Positions 5,616 through 13,621 of a stretch of 20,431 nt of DNA are shown here, piece after piece (position 1 is the first letter of the stretch; each line of letters opens with the position of its first letter). The notes beneath the pieces were generated by a model. That model was not told the origin of the DNA and searched no databases. It worked only from the letters and a program-made list of their open reading frames with translations. The DNA lies in assembly GCA_029067025.1 (NCBI GenBank), contig JAIEFH010000300.1, forward strand, positions 1-20,431, given 5' to 3'. Source of the DNA: Oscillospiraceae bacterium. Its GTDB lineage: Bacteria > Bacillota > Clostridia > Oscillospirales > Oscillospiraceae. The position numbers were made by a program, and so were the translations under genes.

Positions 5616-5684
5616 AAGGATACACCAAATTTTGGTAAAACTGGAAATAAAACCTCGGGTCACGAACCGGAAAGGAACATGAAC

Positions 5685-6467
5685 ATGAGTGATAAGAAAA
5701 GGATCATCCTGGCGGACGCTTCGGAGGAGTTCCGTCAAATGCTGGCTGATTTGATTAGAGAGGAGACCGACCTGTCCGTGTGCGCCCAGACGGGCAGCGG
5801 GGAAGAACTGCTGGATCTGATTGCCCGGCACAGGCCGGACATTGTGGTGATGGATCTGATGCTGGCGGACAAGGATGGGCTGGAGGTGCTGGATGAGCTG
5901 GGAGAGAACCGGCCGAAGATTCTGGTGCTGTCCGCCTTCGGCGGGCCGGCGCTGGCGGCGCAGATTTCCCAAAAGGGCGGGAATTACTGTATGCTCAAGC
6001 CCTGCCGGGCCCAGTCGGTGATCGAGCGGGCGCGGCTGCTCACCAGCGACCAGGTGGAGGAGCCGCTCCAGGGGGAGAACGGCGTCCGGGATCTGGAGCG
6101 GCAGGTCACCGCCATCATCCACGAGATCGGCGTGCCCGCCCATATCAAGGGTTACCAGTATCTGCGGGAGGCCATTGGTCTGGCTGTGGCGGATATGGAG
6201 GTCATCAATGCGGTGACCAAGGTATTGTACCCGGCGGTGGCCAAGAAATTCGGCACCACCGCCAGCCGGGTGGAGCGGGCTATCCGCCATGCCATCGAGG
6301 TGGCCTGGGACCGGGGCGACCTGGAGACGCTGCAAAAGTATTTCGGCTACACCGTATCCAACGCCAAGGGCAAGCCCACCAACAGCGAGTTTATCGCCAT
6401 GATCGCCGACCGCATCTCCCTGGACAGGGATCCCGAGACGGCCAGGGCCGCGAAGCGGGCCGTATAA
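5685..6467 (+). CDS. spo0A: Spo0A, master response regulator of sporulation
   Basis: The 260-aa protein has a receiver domain (about 5-120) and the Spo0A DNA-binding domain (about 140-255) with the hallmark stretches TAIIHEIGVPAHIKGYQYL, KVLYPAVAKKF, TTASRVERAIRHAIEVAW and KPTNSEFIAMIAD. The phosphorylation site is Asp57 (IVVMDLML), with Ser83 at the Thr/Ser switch position and Lys105 in MLKP. Unusually, the acidic pair that binds Mg is Asp11-Ala12 rather than Asp-Asp. The ATG at 5685 is chosen because AAAGGA is 8 bases before it; the ATG at 5679 is too close to that site. It lies downstream of spoIVB and ends at a shared bidirectional hairpin. Family assignment is certain. Confidence 0.98.
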   Translation: MSDKKRIILADASEEFRQMLADLIREETDLSVCAQTGSGEELLDLIARHRPDIVVMDLMLADKDGLEVLDELGENRPKILVLSAFGGPALAAQISQKGGNYCMLKPCRAQSVIERARLLTSDQVEEPLQGENGVRDLERQVTAIIHEIGVPAHIKGYQYLREAIGLAVADMEVINAVTKVLYPAVAKKFGTTASRVERAIRHAIEVAWDRGDLETLQKYFGYTVSNAKGKPTNSEFIAMIADRISLDRDPETARAAKRAV

Positions 6468-6473
6468 TGAATC

Positions 6474-6500
6474 AAGCGCCGCCCCATCGGGGCGGCGCTT
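6474..6500. terminator. Bidirectional terminator between spo0A and ahcY
   Basis: AAGCGCCGCCCC and GGGGCGGCGCTT form a perfect 12-base stem with loop ATC, between the convergent stops of spo0A and ahcY. On the plus strand GGTTGATTTTT follows. The central 17 bases are identical to those of the hairpin before spoIVB (4382-4398). Confidence 0.85.
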
Positions 6501-6516
6501 GGTTGATTTTTAGAGT

Positions 6517-7761
6517 TTACGCGTTTGAGCTGTTGATGTACTCCTCCTGCTCGGGGGTGAGCTTGTCGATGGTCAGGCCCAGAGCGGCCAGCTTGGCCCA
6601 GCCGATCTGGTCGTCGATTTCGGCGGGGATGTCGTAGAGCTTCCGCTCCAGCTCTCCTTTGTGCTTGGCCACCCACTCGGCGGCCAGGGCCTGGACGGAG
6701 AAGGACATATCCATGATCTCCGCCGGGTGGCCGTTGCCCCCCGCCAGATTGACCAGACGGCCTTCCGCCAGCACGTTGAGCACCTTGCCGTCGGCCAGCT
6801 TGTAGCCGGTGATGCCCTCCCGCTGCTCCCACTTGTCCACAGCGTTGTCCTCCAGCCACTTCACGTTGACCTCGCAGTCGAAGTGGCCCGCGTTGGACAG
6901 CAGGGCGTTGGGCTTCATGGCGGCGAAGTGGGCGGGGGTGATGACGTCCTTACAGCCGGTGACGGTGACAAACACGTCCCCCAGGGGGGCGGCGTCCGCC
7001 ATGGTCATCACCCGGTAGCCGTTCATGGTGGCGTCCAGCGCTTTGAAGGGGTCGATCTCGGTGACGATGACATCCGCGCCCATGCCCGCGGCCCGCAGGG
7101 CCACGCCCGCGCCGCACCAGCCGTAGCCGGCCACCACCACGGTCTTGCCCGCCACTACCAGGTTGGTCATGTGCATGATGGCGTCCCACACGGACTGGCC
7201 GGTGCCGTACTTGTTGTCGTAGTAGTGCTTGGCCTTGGCGTCGTTCACCGCCATCATGGGGCAGGGCAGGGTGCCCTCCCGTTCCCGGGCCTTGAGGCGC
7301 AGAATGCCGGTGGTGGTCTCCTCGCAGCCGCCCATGAGGCAGTCGGCGTACTGGGCGCACTTGCCGGCCAGCAGGTTGACCAGGTCGCCGCCATCGTCGA
7401 TGATGACGTGGGGGTGGCACTTCAGGGTCTCCACCAGATGGGCCTCGTACTCCTCGGGGGTGGAGCCATGCCAGGCGAACACATTGACGCCCCGGGCGGC
7501 CACGGCGGCGGCCACGTCGTCCTGGGTGGACAGGGGGTTGGAGCCGGTGAGGTAGACGTCGGCACCGCCGGCCTTGACGACCAGGGCCAGGTTGGCGGTC
7601 TTGGCCTCCAGGTGGACGGAGACGGCCACGCGCAGGCCAGCAAAGGGCTGCTCTTTTTCAAAACGGGCCTCGATCTGGGACAGGGCGGGCATGAAGTTGC
7701 GCACCCAGTCGATCTTGCGGTGGCCGGAGGGGGCCAGCGCGGGGTCGCGGATGATGCTCAT
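6517..7761 (-). CDS. ahcY: S-adenosylhomocysteine hydrolase
   Basis: It reversibly splits S-adenosylhomocysteine into adenosine and homocysteine with bound NAD, removing the by-product that inhibits methyltransferases. The 414-aa sequence shows substrate-site motifs NPLSTQDDVAAA, HVIIDDGGDLV, GCEETTTGILRL and NDAKAKHYYDNKYGTGQS (with the catalytic Lys/Asp/Asn region), and the NAD-binding GKTVVVAGYGWCGAGVA. It lacks the insertion and the PDHYRY-type C-terminus of the long eukaryotic-like form and so belongs to the shorter bacterial/archaeal type. The ATG at 7761 is chosen: AAGGA lies 10 bases before it, whereas the in-frame ATG at 7770 directly abuts that site. It has its own promoter and no visible riboswitch in the short leader. 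Confidence 0.96.
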   Translation of the reverse strand: MSIIRDPALAPSGHRKIDWVRNFMPALSQIEARFEKEQPFAGLRVAVSVHLEAKTANLALVVKAGGADVYLTGSNPLSTQDDVAAAVAARGVNVFAWHGSTPEEYEAHLVETLKCHPHVIIDDGGDLVNLLAGKCAQYADCLMGGCEETTTGILRLKAREREGTLPCPMMAVNDAKAKHYYDNKYGTGQSVWDAIMHMTNLVVAGKTVVVAGYGWCGAGVALRAAGMGADVIVTEIDPFKALDATMNGYRVMTMADAAPLGDVFVTVTGCKDVITPAHFAAMKPNALLSNAGHFDCEVNVKWLEDNAVDKWEQREGITGYKLADGKVLNVLAEGRLVNLAGGNGHPAEIMDMSFSVQALAAEWVAKHKGELERKLYDIPAEIDDQIGWAKLAALGLTIDKLTPEQEEYINSSNA

Positions 7762-7797
7762 GTGAATCATTCCTTTTCTGTGGGATTTTGTAAGTTT

Positions 7798-7826
7798 AGT
7801 ATAGCACGGGGCAGGGTGCTTTGCAA
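7798..7826 (-). promoter_or_regulatory. Sigma-A promoter of ahcY
   Basis: On the minus strand TTGCAA (7826-7821) and TATACT (7803-7798) are 17 bases apart. The predicted leader is only about 30 bases, too short for a SAH or SAM riboswitch. Confidence 0.7.
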
Positions 7827-7881
7827 GCAAACGTGCAGGCAACACAGGACCTTCTTAATTGGATCAGGGCCGGGCAAGGGT

Positions 7882-8295
7882 TTAAGCAATGGAAAAATCC
7901 TCAGATTTGATATTAGTGGAATAGGTGGCTTTGACTGCGGTGAACTTGAGTACATAGTCAACAGGAACTTCTGTCGGGACATACAGTCCATCTGCATCAG
8001 CAGCCGCCAGCACTTCCAATGCACCGGTTAAAAGCACGAGTTTCTGAAAGCTTTTGTGATAAAAATACAGGAGCGCATTCGGACGACTTTTGAATAGCTC
8101 AACTGTAGCTGACGATACACAGGTTGAAAGCCAAAACTCTTTGATGCCATTCCGTTTCATCAGGGTCAGCTTTGCCCGCATAACAGAGTCAATTCCACCA
8201 TCCTCGTCTTCATAGGCAATCATGCTGGAGACCGATTTGTCAATTATTCTTCCAATCGTCTTTTCCGGGTTCCTCATTGATTTCAGAGCCTCCAT
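7882..8295 (-). CDS. Pyridoxamine 5'-phosphate oxidase-like flavin-binding protein, possibly degenerating
   Basis: The 137-aa product matches the small PPOX-like split-barrel family (FMN- or heme-binding general-stress proteins): PEKTIGRIIDKSVSSMIAY, a strand with KRNGIKEFWLSTCVSSATVELFKSRPNALLYF, LTGALEVL, and a C-terminal YVLKFTAVKATYSTNIKSEDF. The part between LEVL and YVLKF is shorter than in family members as I know them, suggesting a deletion of about ten residues. The start is uncertain: the best ribosome site, GAGGTG (8320-8315), is 19 bases from the ATG at 8295 but 7 bases from an in-frame ATT at 8307, and another ATG at 8277 follows GGAGG. Codon use is clearly more AT-rich than in pncB and ahcY on either side. 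It begins 28 bases after pncB and may be read from the pncB promoter. Confidence 0.7.
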   Translation of the reverse strand: MEALKSMRNPEKTIGRIIDKSVSSMIAYEDEDGGIDSVMRAKLTLMKRNGIKEFWLSTCVSSATVELFKSRPNALLYFYHKSFQKLVLLTGALEVLAAADADGLYVPTEVPVDYVLKFTAVKATYSTNIKSEDFSIA

Positions 8296-8323
8296 GCAGA
8301 TCGGAATTATTTCACACCTCGAC

Positions 8324-9754
8324 TCAGTGCTTCTCCGCCAGCAGCTCGGCCCGGACGTCCCACAGCTTCTGGGACAGGTCCACGTAGTAGTTGTGGGGGT
8401 ACTCGAAGCGCTTCACCTCGTCCCACAGGCTGTCCACCTCCCGGGTGCAGTGGGCCCGGGATTCCTGGATGGTGGGCACCTGGTACACCAGCCTGCCGTC
8501 TTTGAAAATGGGCACCAGCAGGGAGCGGACGGTGTAATCGGTGACGGTTTTGCGCTTCCAGGTGGCCTCCGGGTCGAACAGCTCCAAAGGCTGGGTAAAG
8601 TCAGGCTCCTCGTCGTGGACGCAGATATAGTCGGCAATGGCCTTGCCGGTGGCGTTTTCAAAGAGACGGTACACCTTTTTGAAGTGGGGGATGGTGACCT
8701 TTCCGGCGTTCTCGCTGATTTTGATCTTGGGGGTGACGGTGCCGTCATCCTCCTCGATGGCGGCCAGCTTGTACACCCCGCCGAACACCGGCTCGCTCTT
8801 GGAGGTGATGAGCCGCTCGCCCACGCCGAAGGCGTCGATGCGGGCCCCCTGGGTGATGAGGTCCCGGATGATATACTCGTCCAGGGAGTTGGAGGCCACG
8901 ATCTTGATGCCGGGCAGGCCCGCGTTGTCCAGCATGGCCCGGGCCTTTTTGGACAGGTAGGTCAGATCGCCTGAGTCGATGCGGATGCCGCCGCTGGTGA
9001 TGCCCAGCTCCCGGAACACACGGATGGCGTTGGGCACGCCGGAGTGGAGGACGTTGTAGGTGTCCACCAGCAGGGTGGCGGCGGTGGGGTAGACCTGGCA
9101 GTAGGTCTTAAAGGCGGTGTACTCGTCGGGGAACATCTGCACCCAGGAGTGGGCCATGGTGCCGGTGGCGGGGGTGCCGAACATCTCGTCCGCCATGGCG
9201 CAGGCGGTGCCCCCCGCCCCGGCGATGTAGCTGGCCCGGGCGCCCAGCAGGGCGCCATCCGACCCCTGGGCCCGGCGGGAGCCAAACTCGGACACCGGGC
9301 GGCCCCCGGCAGCCCGGACGATGCGGTTGGACTTGGTGGCGATGAGGGACTGGTGGTTCAGGGCCAGCAGCAGGTAGGTCTCGATGAACTGGGCCTCAAT
9401 GGCCGGGGCGCGGACGGTGAGAATGGGCTCCCGGGGGAAGATGGGCGTGCCCTCGGGGACGGCCCAGATGTCGCCGGTGAAGCGGAAGTCCCGCAGATAG
9501 TCCAGGAATTCGGGGGAGAAACAGCCCTTCCCCCGGAGGTATTCGATGTCCTCCTCGTCAAAGCGGAGGTTCTGGATGTATTGGATGACCTGCTCCAGCC
9601 CGGCGGCGATGGCGAAGCCGCCCCCGTCGGGGACGTTGCGGAAGAACACGTCGAAGTAGCAGACGCGGTCTTTCAGACCGGTCTGGAAATAGCCGTTGCC
9701 CATGGTCAGCTCGTAGAAGTCGAAGAGCATGGTGTAGTTGACGTCATGTTTCAT
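8324..9754 (-). CDS. pncB: Nicotinate phosphoribosyltransferase
   Basis: It joins nicotinate and phosphoribosyl pyrophosphate to nicotinate mononucleotide with ATP hydrolysis, the first step of the Preiss-Handler NAD salvage route. The 476-aa sequence is the full family length, with N-terminal TMLFDFYELTMGNGYF, the PRPP-site regions EFGSRRAQG (156-164) and GGIRIDSGDL, and the autophosphorylated histidine His202 in TGTMAHSWV. A strong ribosome site (GGGAGGGA) precedes the ATG by about 9 bases, and a near-consensus promoter lies 34 bases upstream of the start. The PPOX-like gene follows after 28 bases. Confidence 0.97.
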   Translation of the reverse strand: MKHDVNYTMLFDFYELTMGNGYFQTGLKDRVCYFDVFFRNVPDGGGFAIAAGLEQVIQYIQNLRFDEEDIEYLRGKGCFSPEFLDYLRDFRFTGDIWAVPEGTPIFPREPILTVRAPAIEAQFIETYLLLALNHQSLIATKSNRIVRAAGGRPVSEFGSRRAQGSDGALLGARASYIAGAGGTACAMADEMFGTPATGTMAHSWVQMFPDEYTAFKTYCQVYPTAATLLVDTYNVLHSGVPNAIRVFRELGITSGGIRIDSGDLTYLSKKARAMLDNAGLPGIKIVASNSLDEYIIRDLITQGARIDAFGVGERLITSKSEPVFGGVYKLAAIEEDDGTVTPKIKISENAGKVTIPHFKKVYRLFENATGKAIADYICVHDEEPDFTQPLELFDPEATWKRKTVTDYTVRSLLVPIFKDGRLVYQVPTIQESRAHCTREVDSLWDEVKRFEYPHNYYVDLSQKLWDVRAELLAEKH

Positions 9755-9787
9755 TTGGAGAGTCCCTCCCTGTCGTTATTGAGACCC

Positions 9788-9816
9788 ATTATAAGCTGGC
9801 TTGACAGCAATTGCAA
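9788..9816 (-). promoter_or_regulatory. Sigma-A promoter of pncB
   Basis: On the minus strand TTGCAA (9816-9811) and a perfect TATAAT (9793-9788) are 17 bases apart. The -35 is the same as at ahcY. It begins just after the rubrerythrin terminator hairpin. Confidence 0.8.
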
Positions 9817-9820
9817 TGCC

Positions 9821-9862
9821 AAAATTGTCAGGCGGCCCCAACAGAGGCCGCCTGACAATTTT
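9821..9862. terminator. Terminator after the classical rubrerythrin
   Basis: AAAATTGTCAGGCGGCC (9821-9837) pairs perfectly over 17 bases with GGCCGCCTGACAATTTT (9846-9862), loop of eight. It directly abuts the rubrerythrin stop at 9863; T runs occur on both strands. Confidence 0.9.
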
Positions 9863-10492
9863 TTAGCCGCGGGTAAAGGGCGCCATGTCCAAACGGATGA
9901 AGTAATCCCGGCCATGGCGGCACACCGGGCACACCTGGGGCGCCAGGGACGCCTTGATGATTTCGCCGCAGTTGAGGCACATCCACAGGGTCTCCCCGTC
10001 GCTGTTGAACAGCTTTTCCTGCTCCAGCAGGTCGGCAAACAGGCCGAAGCGGTCGCCGTGGGTCTTTTCGATCTGAGCGATGAGCTCGAACTGCCCGCCG
10101 ATCAGGTCAAAGCCCTCCTTGTGGGCGATCTCCGCGAAGGCGGCGTAGTCGTGCTCGAACTCCTGGTACTCGTTGTGCCGGGCGGCTTTTAAGAGGTCGA
10201 TGGTCTTGTCGGACAAGTCGATGGGGTAGTTGCCGTCGATGGTGATGTTCTGCCCCGCGGAGGGCAGCAGCAGGTCATAGAACACCTTGGCGTGGGCAAG
10301 CTCCTGGTTCGCGGTGAACTCAAACACCCGGGCCACCACCTCCAGCTTCTCCTTTCGGGCGGCGGAGGCGGCGATGGTGTAGCGGTTGCGTGCCTGACTC
10401 TCCCCGGCAAAGGAGCGCATCAGGTTTTCCCGGGTGCGGCTCTCCATAAAGTCCACGCTGCCCTTGTGGTAGTTTTGATAGACGTTTGGCAT
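9863..10492 (-). CDS. rbr: Rubrerythrin (classical domain order)
   Basis: The 209-aa peroxide-scavenging protein has the diiron ferritin-like domain first (FAGESQARNRYTIAA, 28-42; FTANQELAHAKVFYD, about 59-73; EYQEFEHDYAAFAEIAHKEGF; QIEKTHGDRF) and a C-terminal rubredoxin-like domain with MCLNCGEI and CPVC. It protects against hydrogen peroxide in anaerobes, using rubredoxin or a reductase as electron source. The ATG at 10492 is preferred to that at 10447 because GGAGGG lies 6 bases before it. It stands alone between its terminator and the divergent dpaA promoter region. No convincing promoter or PerR box was found in front of it. Confidence 0.95.
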   Translation of the reverse strand: MPNVYQNYHKGSVDFMESRTRENLMRSFAGESQARNRYTIAASAARKEKLEVVARVFEFTANQELAHAKVFYDLLLPSAGQNITIDGNYPIDLSDKTIDLLKAARHNEYQEFEHDYAAFAEIAHKEGFDLIGGQFELIAQIEKTHGDRFGLFADLLEQEKLFNSDGETLWMCLNCGEIIKASLAPQVCPVCRHGRDYFIRLDMAPFTRG

Positions 10493-10569
10493 ATGATTCC
10501 CTCCAATGTATTGATGGGGACAGTATGCCCGGTTTGACGAAAAATTTGCATTGGAAATTTGCGCCTGTC

Positions 10570-10596
10570 ACTCTCGCGGGCCGGGGGGAATACACT
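10570..10596 (+). promoter_or_regulatory. Candidate sigma-K promoter of dpaAB
   Basis: AC (10570-10571), 17 bases, then AATACACT (10589-10596) matches the sigma-K pattern AC-N17-CATAnnnT except for the first base of the -10. It lies about 45 bases before the dpaA start. In Bacillus the equivalent operon is made in the mother cell under sigma-K, which fits. Confidence 0.4.
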
Positions 10597-10645
10597 GGAT
10601 TGATGACGAGAGGGCCGGCCGGACGGCCCGGACAGGAGGATTATC

Positions 10646-11509
10646 ATGCTGCGGGCAAAAAACATCTGGGTGGTGGGGGGAGATCCCCGGCAGGCGGCGT
10701 TGGCAGCCCTTTTGGCCGACGACGGCCACAGTGTACATACCTACGCCCTGGATCAGGGCGAGGGGATGAAGTGTGAGCCGTCCATGGCCGGGGCGGATCG
10801 GGCGGACTGTGTGGTGCTGCCCCTCCCGGCGATGGGGGCGGACGGAAAGCTGAACGCCCCTCTGGCCGCCGAACGTCATGAATTGAAAGAGGTATTGGAC
10901 GCCCTGCGTCCCGGGCAGTTGGTCTGCGCCGGGATGGTGGGGAAGAGCTTGAAGAAAATGGCCGAGGAGCGCAGTCTGGCGCTCCGGGACTATTTCGCCC
11001 GGGAGGAGCTGGCGGTACTTAACGCCATCCCCACCGCCGAGGGCGCCATCCAGATCGCCATGGAGGAGCTGCCCATCACCCTCCACGACGCTCGGGTACT
11101 GGTTGTGGGCTTCGGGCGGCTGGGCAGGGCGCTGGCCCCCCGGCTGCGCTCGCTGGGCGCCCGGGTGTGGGTGTCCGCCCGGCGGTACGAGCAGCGGGCC
11201 GCCGCCGAGAGCATGGGCCTGGGCAGCGAGGGCGTTGACCGCCTGCCCGACTGGCTGTGCAGCTACGACCTGGTGTTCAACACGGTGCCCGCCCCGGTGC
11301 TGGGGGTGGAGGAGCTGGCGGCGCTGAAAGAGGGCGCGCTGGTCATCGACCTGGCCTCCCGCCCGGGCGGGGTGGACATGGACGCCGCCGCCGCTTTGGG
11401 CGTGCGGGTAATCTGGGCGCTGTCCCTGCCGGGGAAGGTGGCCCCCGTCACCTCGGGGCGGTACATCAAGGACACCGTTTATCATATCATGGAGGAATTA
11501 AACCTGTGA
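10646..11509 (+). CDS. dpaA: Dipicolinate synthase subunit A
   Basis: With DpaB it makes dipicolinic acid from a dihydrodipicolinate-pathway intermediate in the mother cell; the product fills the spore core as its calcium salt and gives heat resistance. The 287-aa sequence has the DpaA N-terminal domain (WVVGGDPRQAALAALLADDGH, about residues 8-28) and a C-terminal NAD(P)-binding Rossmann fold with VLVVGFGRLGRALAPRL (about 151-167) and SLPGKVAPVTSGRYIKDT near the end, as in the SpoVFA family. The ribosome site AGGAGGA precedes the ATG by 5 bases. The stop overlaps the GTG start of dpaB. Confidence 0.95.
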   Translation: MLRAKNIWVVGGDPRQAALAALLADDGHSVHTYALDQGEGMKCEPSMAGADRADCVVLPLPAMGADGKLNAPLAAERHELKEVLDALRPGQLVCAGMVGKSLKKMAEERSLALRDYFAREELAVLNAIPTAEGAIQIAMEELPITLHDARVLVVGFGRLGRALAPRLRSLGARVWVSARRYEQRAAAESMGLGSEGVDRLPDWLCSYDLVFNTVPAPVLGVEELAALKEGALVIDLASRPGGVDMDAAAALGVRVIWALSLPGKVAPVTSGRYIKDTVYHIMEELNL

Positions 11510-12087
11510 ACATAGAAGAGTTGAGAGTGGGCTTCGCCTTTTGCGGGTCCTTTTGCACCATGTCCAAGGCGCTGGACGCTTTGGAGCAGACGGCGGCGCG
11601 GTTTGGGCCGGTGACCCCCATCGTGTCCGAGACGGTGGCGGCCACCGATACCCGGTTCGGGAAGGCCCACGATTTCATGCGGGAGATGGAGCGCCTGTGT
11701 GACCGCCGGGTGATCGACACCGTGGCCGGGGCGGAGCCGATAGGCCCGAAGGGGCTGTTAGATGTGCTGGTGATCTGCCCCTGCACGGGCAACACCCTGG
11801 CCAAGCTGGCCCACGGGGTGACGGACAGCTCGGTGACTATGGCGGCAAAGGCCCATTTGCGCAATGGAAAGCCCCTGGTGTTGGCGCTGGCCACCAACGA
11901 CGGCCTGGCCGGATCGGCCCCCAACTTGGGGACCATGCTGAGCCGGAAAAATGTGTACTTTGTCCCCTTTGGCCAGGACGACTGGGCGGGTAAGCCCACC
12001 TCCCTGGTGGCCGACTTCTCCCTGGTGCCCGCGACGGTGGAGGCCGCCTGCCGGGGCGAGCAGATTCAGCCAGTGCTGCTAGCGTGA
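11506..12087 (+). CDS. dpaB: Dipicolinate synthase subunit B
   Basis: The 193-aa flavoprotein-fold partner of DpaA (SpoVFB family). Typical parts are the N-terminal GFAFCGSFCTMSKALDALE, the central VICPCTGNTLAKLAHGVTDS and LVLALATNDGLAGSAPNLG, ending with LVPATVEAAC. Translation starts at a GTG that overlaps the dpaA stop (CTGTGA), preceded by GGAGGA 9 bases upstream, so the subunits are translationally coupled. Unlike the Bacillus operon, asd and dapG homologues do not follow; corA does. Confidence 0.95.
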   Translation: MNIEELRVGFAFCGSFCTMSKALDALEQTAARFGPVTPIVSETVAATDTRFGKAHDFMREMERLCDRRVIDTVAGAEPIGPKGLLDVLVICPCTGNTLAKLAHGVTDSSVTMAAKAHLRNGKPLVLALATNDGLAGSAPNLGTMLSRKNVYFVPFGQDDWAGKPTSLVADFSLVPATVEAACRGEQIQPVLLA

Positions 12088-12129
12088 CGATAGCCGCATA
12101 GGGGCAAAACCTATAGGGGGGGTGAAGCT

Positions 12130-13056
12130 ATGCTGACCATTCACAAGACGGTGGACGGCAAAATGACCCAGCTGGACGCCGTGGAGGACGGCTGCTGGGT
12201 GGATCTGGTCAACCCCGGCGAGGATGAGCTGAAAACCGTGTCCGACGCCCTGTCGGTGGAGCCGGCCCTCCTCCGGGCCGCCTTGGACGAGGAGGAGATG
12301 TCCCGCATTGACAGCGAGGACGGAAACACCCTCATCATCGTGGACACCCCCGCCATGGAGCGGGACGACACCGGCGTGGTGTATTCCACCCTGCCCATGG
12401 GCATCATCGTCACGGATCAGCACATCATCACCGTGTGCCTGAAGGAGACGTCGGTGGCGCGCGACCTGCGGGCGGGGATCGTCAAGGACGTGCGCACCGA
12501 GCAGCGCACCCGGTTCATCCTCAACATACTCCTGCTGGTGGCCAAACGGTACTTAAACTACCTGAAGCAAATCGACAAGACCTACACCAGCATGGAGCGG
12601 CAGCTGTACAAGTCCCAGCGGAACCGTGAGCTGATCCAGCTGCTGGATCTGGAGAAGTCGCTGGTCTACTTCAACACCTCGCTGAAGGCCAACGAGGTGA
12701 CGCTGGAGAAAATCCTGCGCGGGCGTATCGTCACCCTCTACGAGGAGGATCACGACCTGCTGGAGGATGTGCTCATCGAGGTGCGCCAGGCCATTGAGAT
12801 GGCCCAGATTTACTCCGACATCATCTCGGGCATGATGGATGCCTTCGCCTCCGTCATCTCCAACAACCTGAACGTCATCATGAAGGTGCTCACCTCCATC
12901 ACCATCCTCATGACGGTGCCCAACATCGTGTTCGGGTTTTACGGGATGAATGTGAGTGTGCTGCCCTTTGCCGGGAGCTTCTGGCCGCCGCTGGCCGTCT
13001 CCGCCGTCATCATCGTGGTGGCGGGGGTCATTTTGAAGAAAAAAGATCTGTTTTAA
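12130..13056 (+). CDS. corA: CorA-family divalent cation transporter
   Basis: The 308-aa protein is a pentameric membrane channel-like transporter for magnesium (some relatives move Co or Zn). It has a large N-terminal cytoplasmic domain (about 1-240) with a long helical stretch, then two C-terminal membrane helices. The first ends in the signature Tyr-Gly-Met-Asn (YGMNV, about residues 272-276) and the second ends in the basic tail KKKDLF. The ribosome site GGGGGGTG is 5-6 bases before the ATG. It starts 42 bases after dpaB with no terminator between, so it may be partly cotranscribed with the sporulation operon. A strong hairpin follows. Confidence 0.93.
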   Translation: MLTIHKTVDGKMTQLDAVEDGCWVDLVNPGEDELKTVSDALSVEPALLRAALDEEEMSRIDSEDGNTLIIVDTPAMERDDTGVVYSTLPMGIIVTDQHIITVCLKETSVARDLRAGIVKDVRTEQRTRFILNILLLVAKRYLNYLKQIDKTYTSMERQLYKSQRNRELIQLLDLEKSLVYFNTSLKANEVTLEKILRGRIVTLYEEDHDLLEDVLIEVRQAIEMAQIYSDIISGMMDAFASVISNNLNVIMKVLTSITILMTVPNIVFGFYGMNVSVLPFAGSFWPPLAVSAVIIVVAGVILKKKDLF

Positions 13057-13059
13057 GAG

Positions 13060-13096
13060 GACCCCCGAATCCAGCCACAGGCTGGATCCGGGGGTC
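13060..13096. terminator. Terminator between corA and the convergent VOC gene
   Basis: GACCCCCG (13060-13067) pairs with CGGGGGTC (13089-13096), with an inner stem ATCCAGCC/GGCTGGAT and loop ACA; only one mismatch separates the two stems. The following T run is short on both strands, but position and stability fit termination from both sides. Confidence 0.8.
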
Positions 13097-13147
13097 GCTT
13101 TCTCCCACATATATATCGCTCATGACACGTTTCTCTTTTCATCCGTT

Positions 13148-13570
13148 TCAACGTTCTGTCTGCTCTGTCATAATCCCCCAGCGGATTCCAAACTGATCGA
13201 CAAAAACGACCCGGCAGGAGCTGTATGGGGTGGCTTCCATTGGATAGATTGTCTGGCTCCCTTCTTTCATGATCTCATATGCTTGCTGTACTTCCTCTTT
13301 CGTATCGCACATGACGGTGAGAAAATTGGAATAACACGTTTGAAACGGAATATCCACATGGTCGCTCATAATAATCCTTTGACTGCCCAATACCAGTTCC
13401 GAATGGTAAATATAGTCCTTTTGATTTTCTTTCAGAAGGGGATTATATGCGGGGTCATCTGCTTCCCGATAGGTAATGAGACAGCTGATCTTCCCATGAA
13501 ACGCCTTTTCGTACATATGAATCGCCTCTCGACAATTTCCGCCAAAATTCAATGTAGGCACGATGTTCAT
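13148..13570 (-). CDS. VOC-fold (glyoxalase/PhnB-like) protein
   Basis: The 140-aa protein begins MNIVPTLNFGGNCREAIHMYEKAF, characteristic of the PhnB/3-demethylubiquinone-like branch of the vicinal-oxygen-chelate superfamily, and ends with VVFVDQFGIRWGIM. Members bind a metal or small molecule; some are fosfomycin- or bleomycin-resistance-like, others enzymes. The substrate cannot be inferred. GGAG lies about 10 bases before the ATG. Base and codon use are clearly more AT-rich than in corA and the WYL regulator on either side, suggesting separate acquisition. It lies 51 bases behind the zinc-ribbon gene on the same strand and may share its regulation. Confidence 0.85.
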   Translation of the reverse strand: MNIVPTLNFGGNCREAIHMYEKAFHGKISCLITYREADDPAYNPLLKENQKDYIYHSELVLGSQRIIMSDHVDIPFQTCYSNFLTVMCDTKEEVQQAYEIMKEGSQTIYPMEATPYSSCRVVFVDQFGIRWGIMTEQTER

Positions 13571-13621
13571 TTGACTTCATCTCCATATCATATTGCTGCA
13601 ACGAAAAAGGGGCCGCGATGC

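Noticed and set aside
4371..6335. 654-codon minus-strand frame opposite spoIVB and spo0A
   Set aside because: It is antisense to two certain sporulation genes, spans their control region and is rich in His/Gly/Arg as typical of shadow frames.
7762..7826. SAH or SAM riboswitch before ahcY
   Set aside because: The predicted leader is only about 30 bases and no riboswitch fold is visible.
10493..10569. Promoter of the classical rubrerythrin (CATACT with TGCAAA about 17 bases upstream)
   Set aside because: Both boxes are poor matches and no PerR-like repeat supports the site, so it was not listed as a feature.
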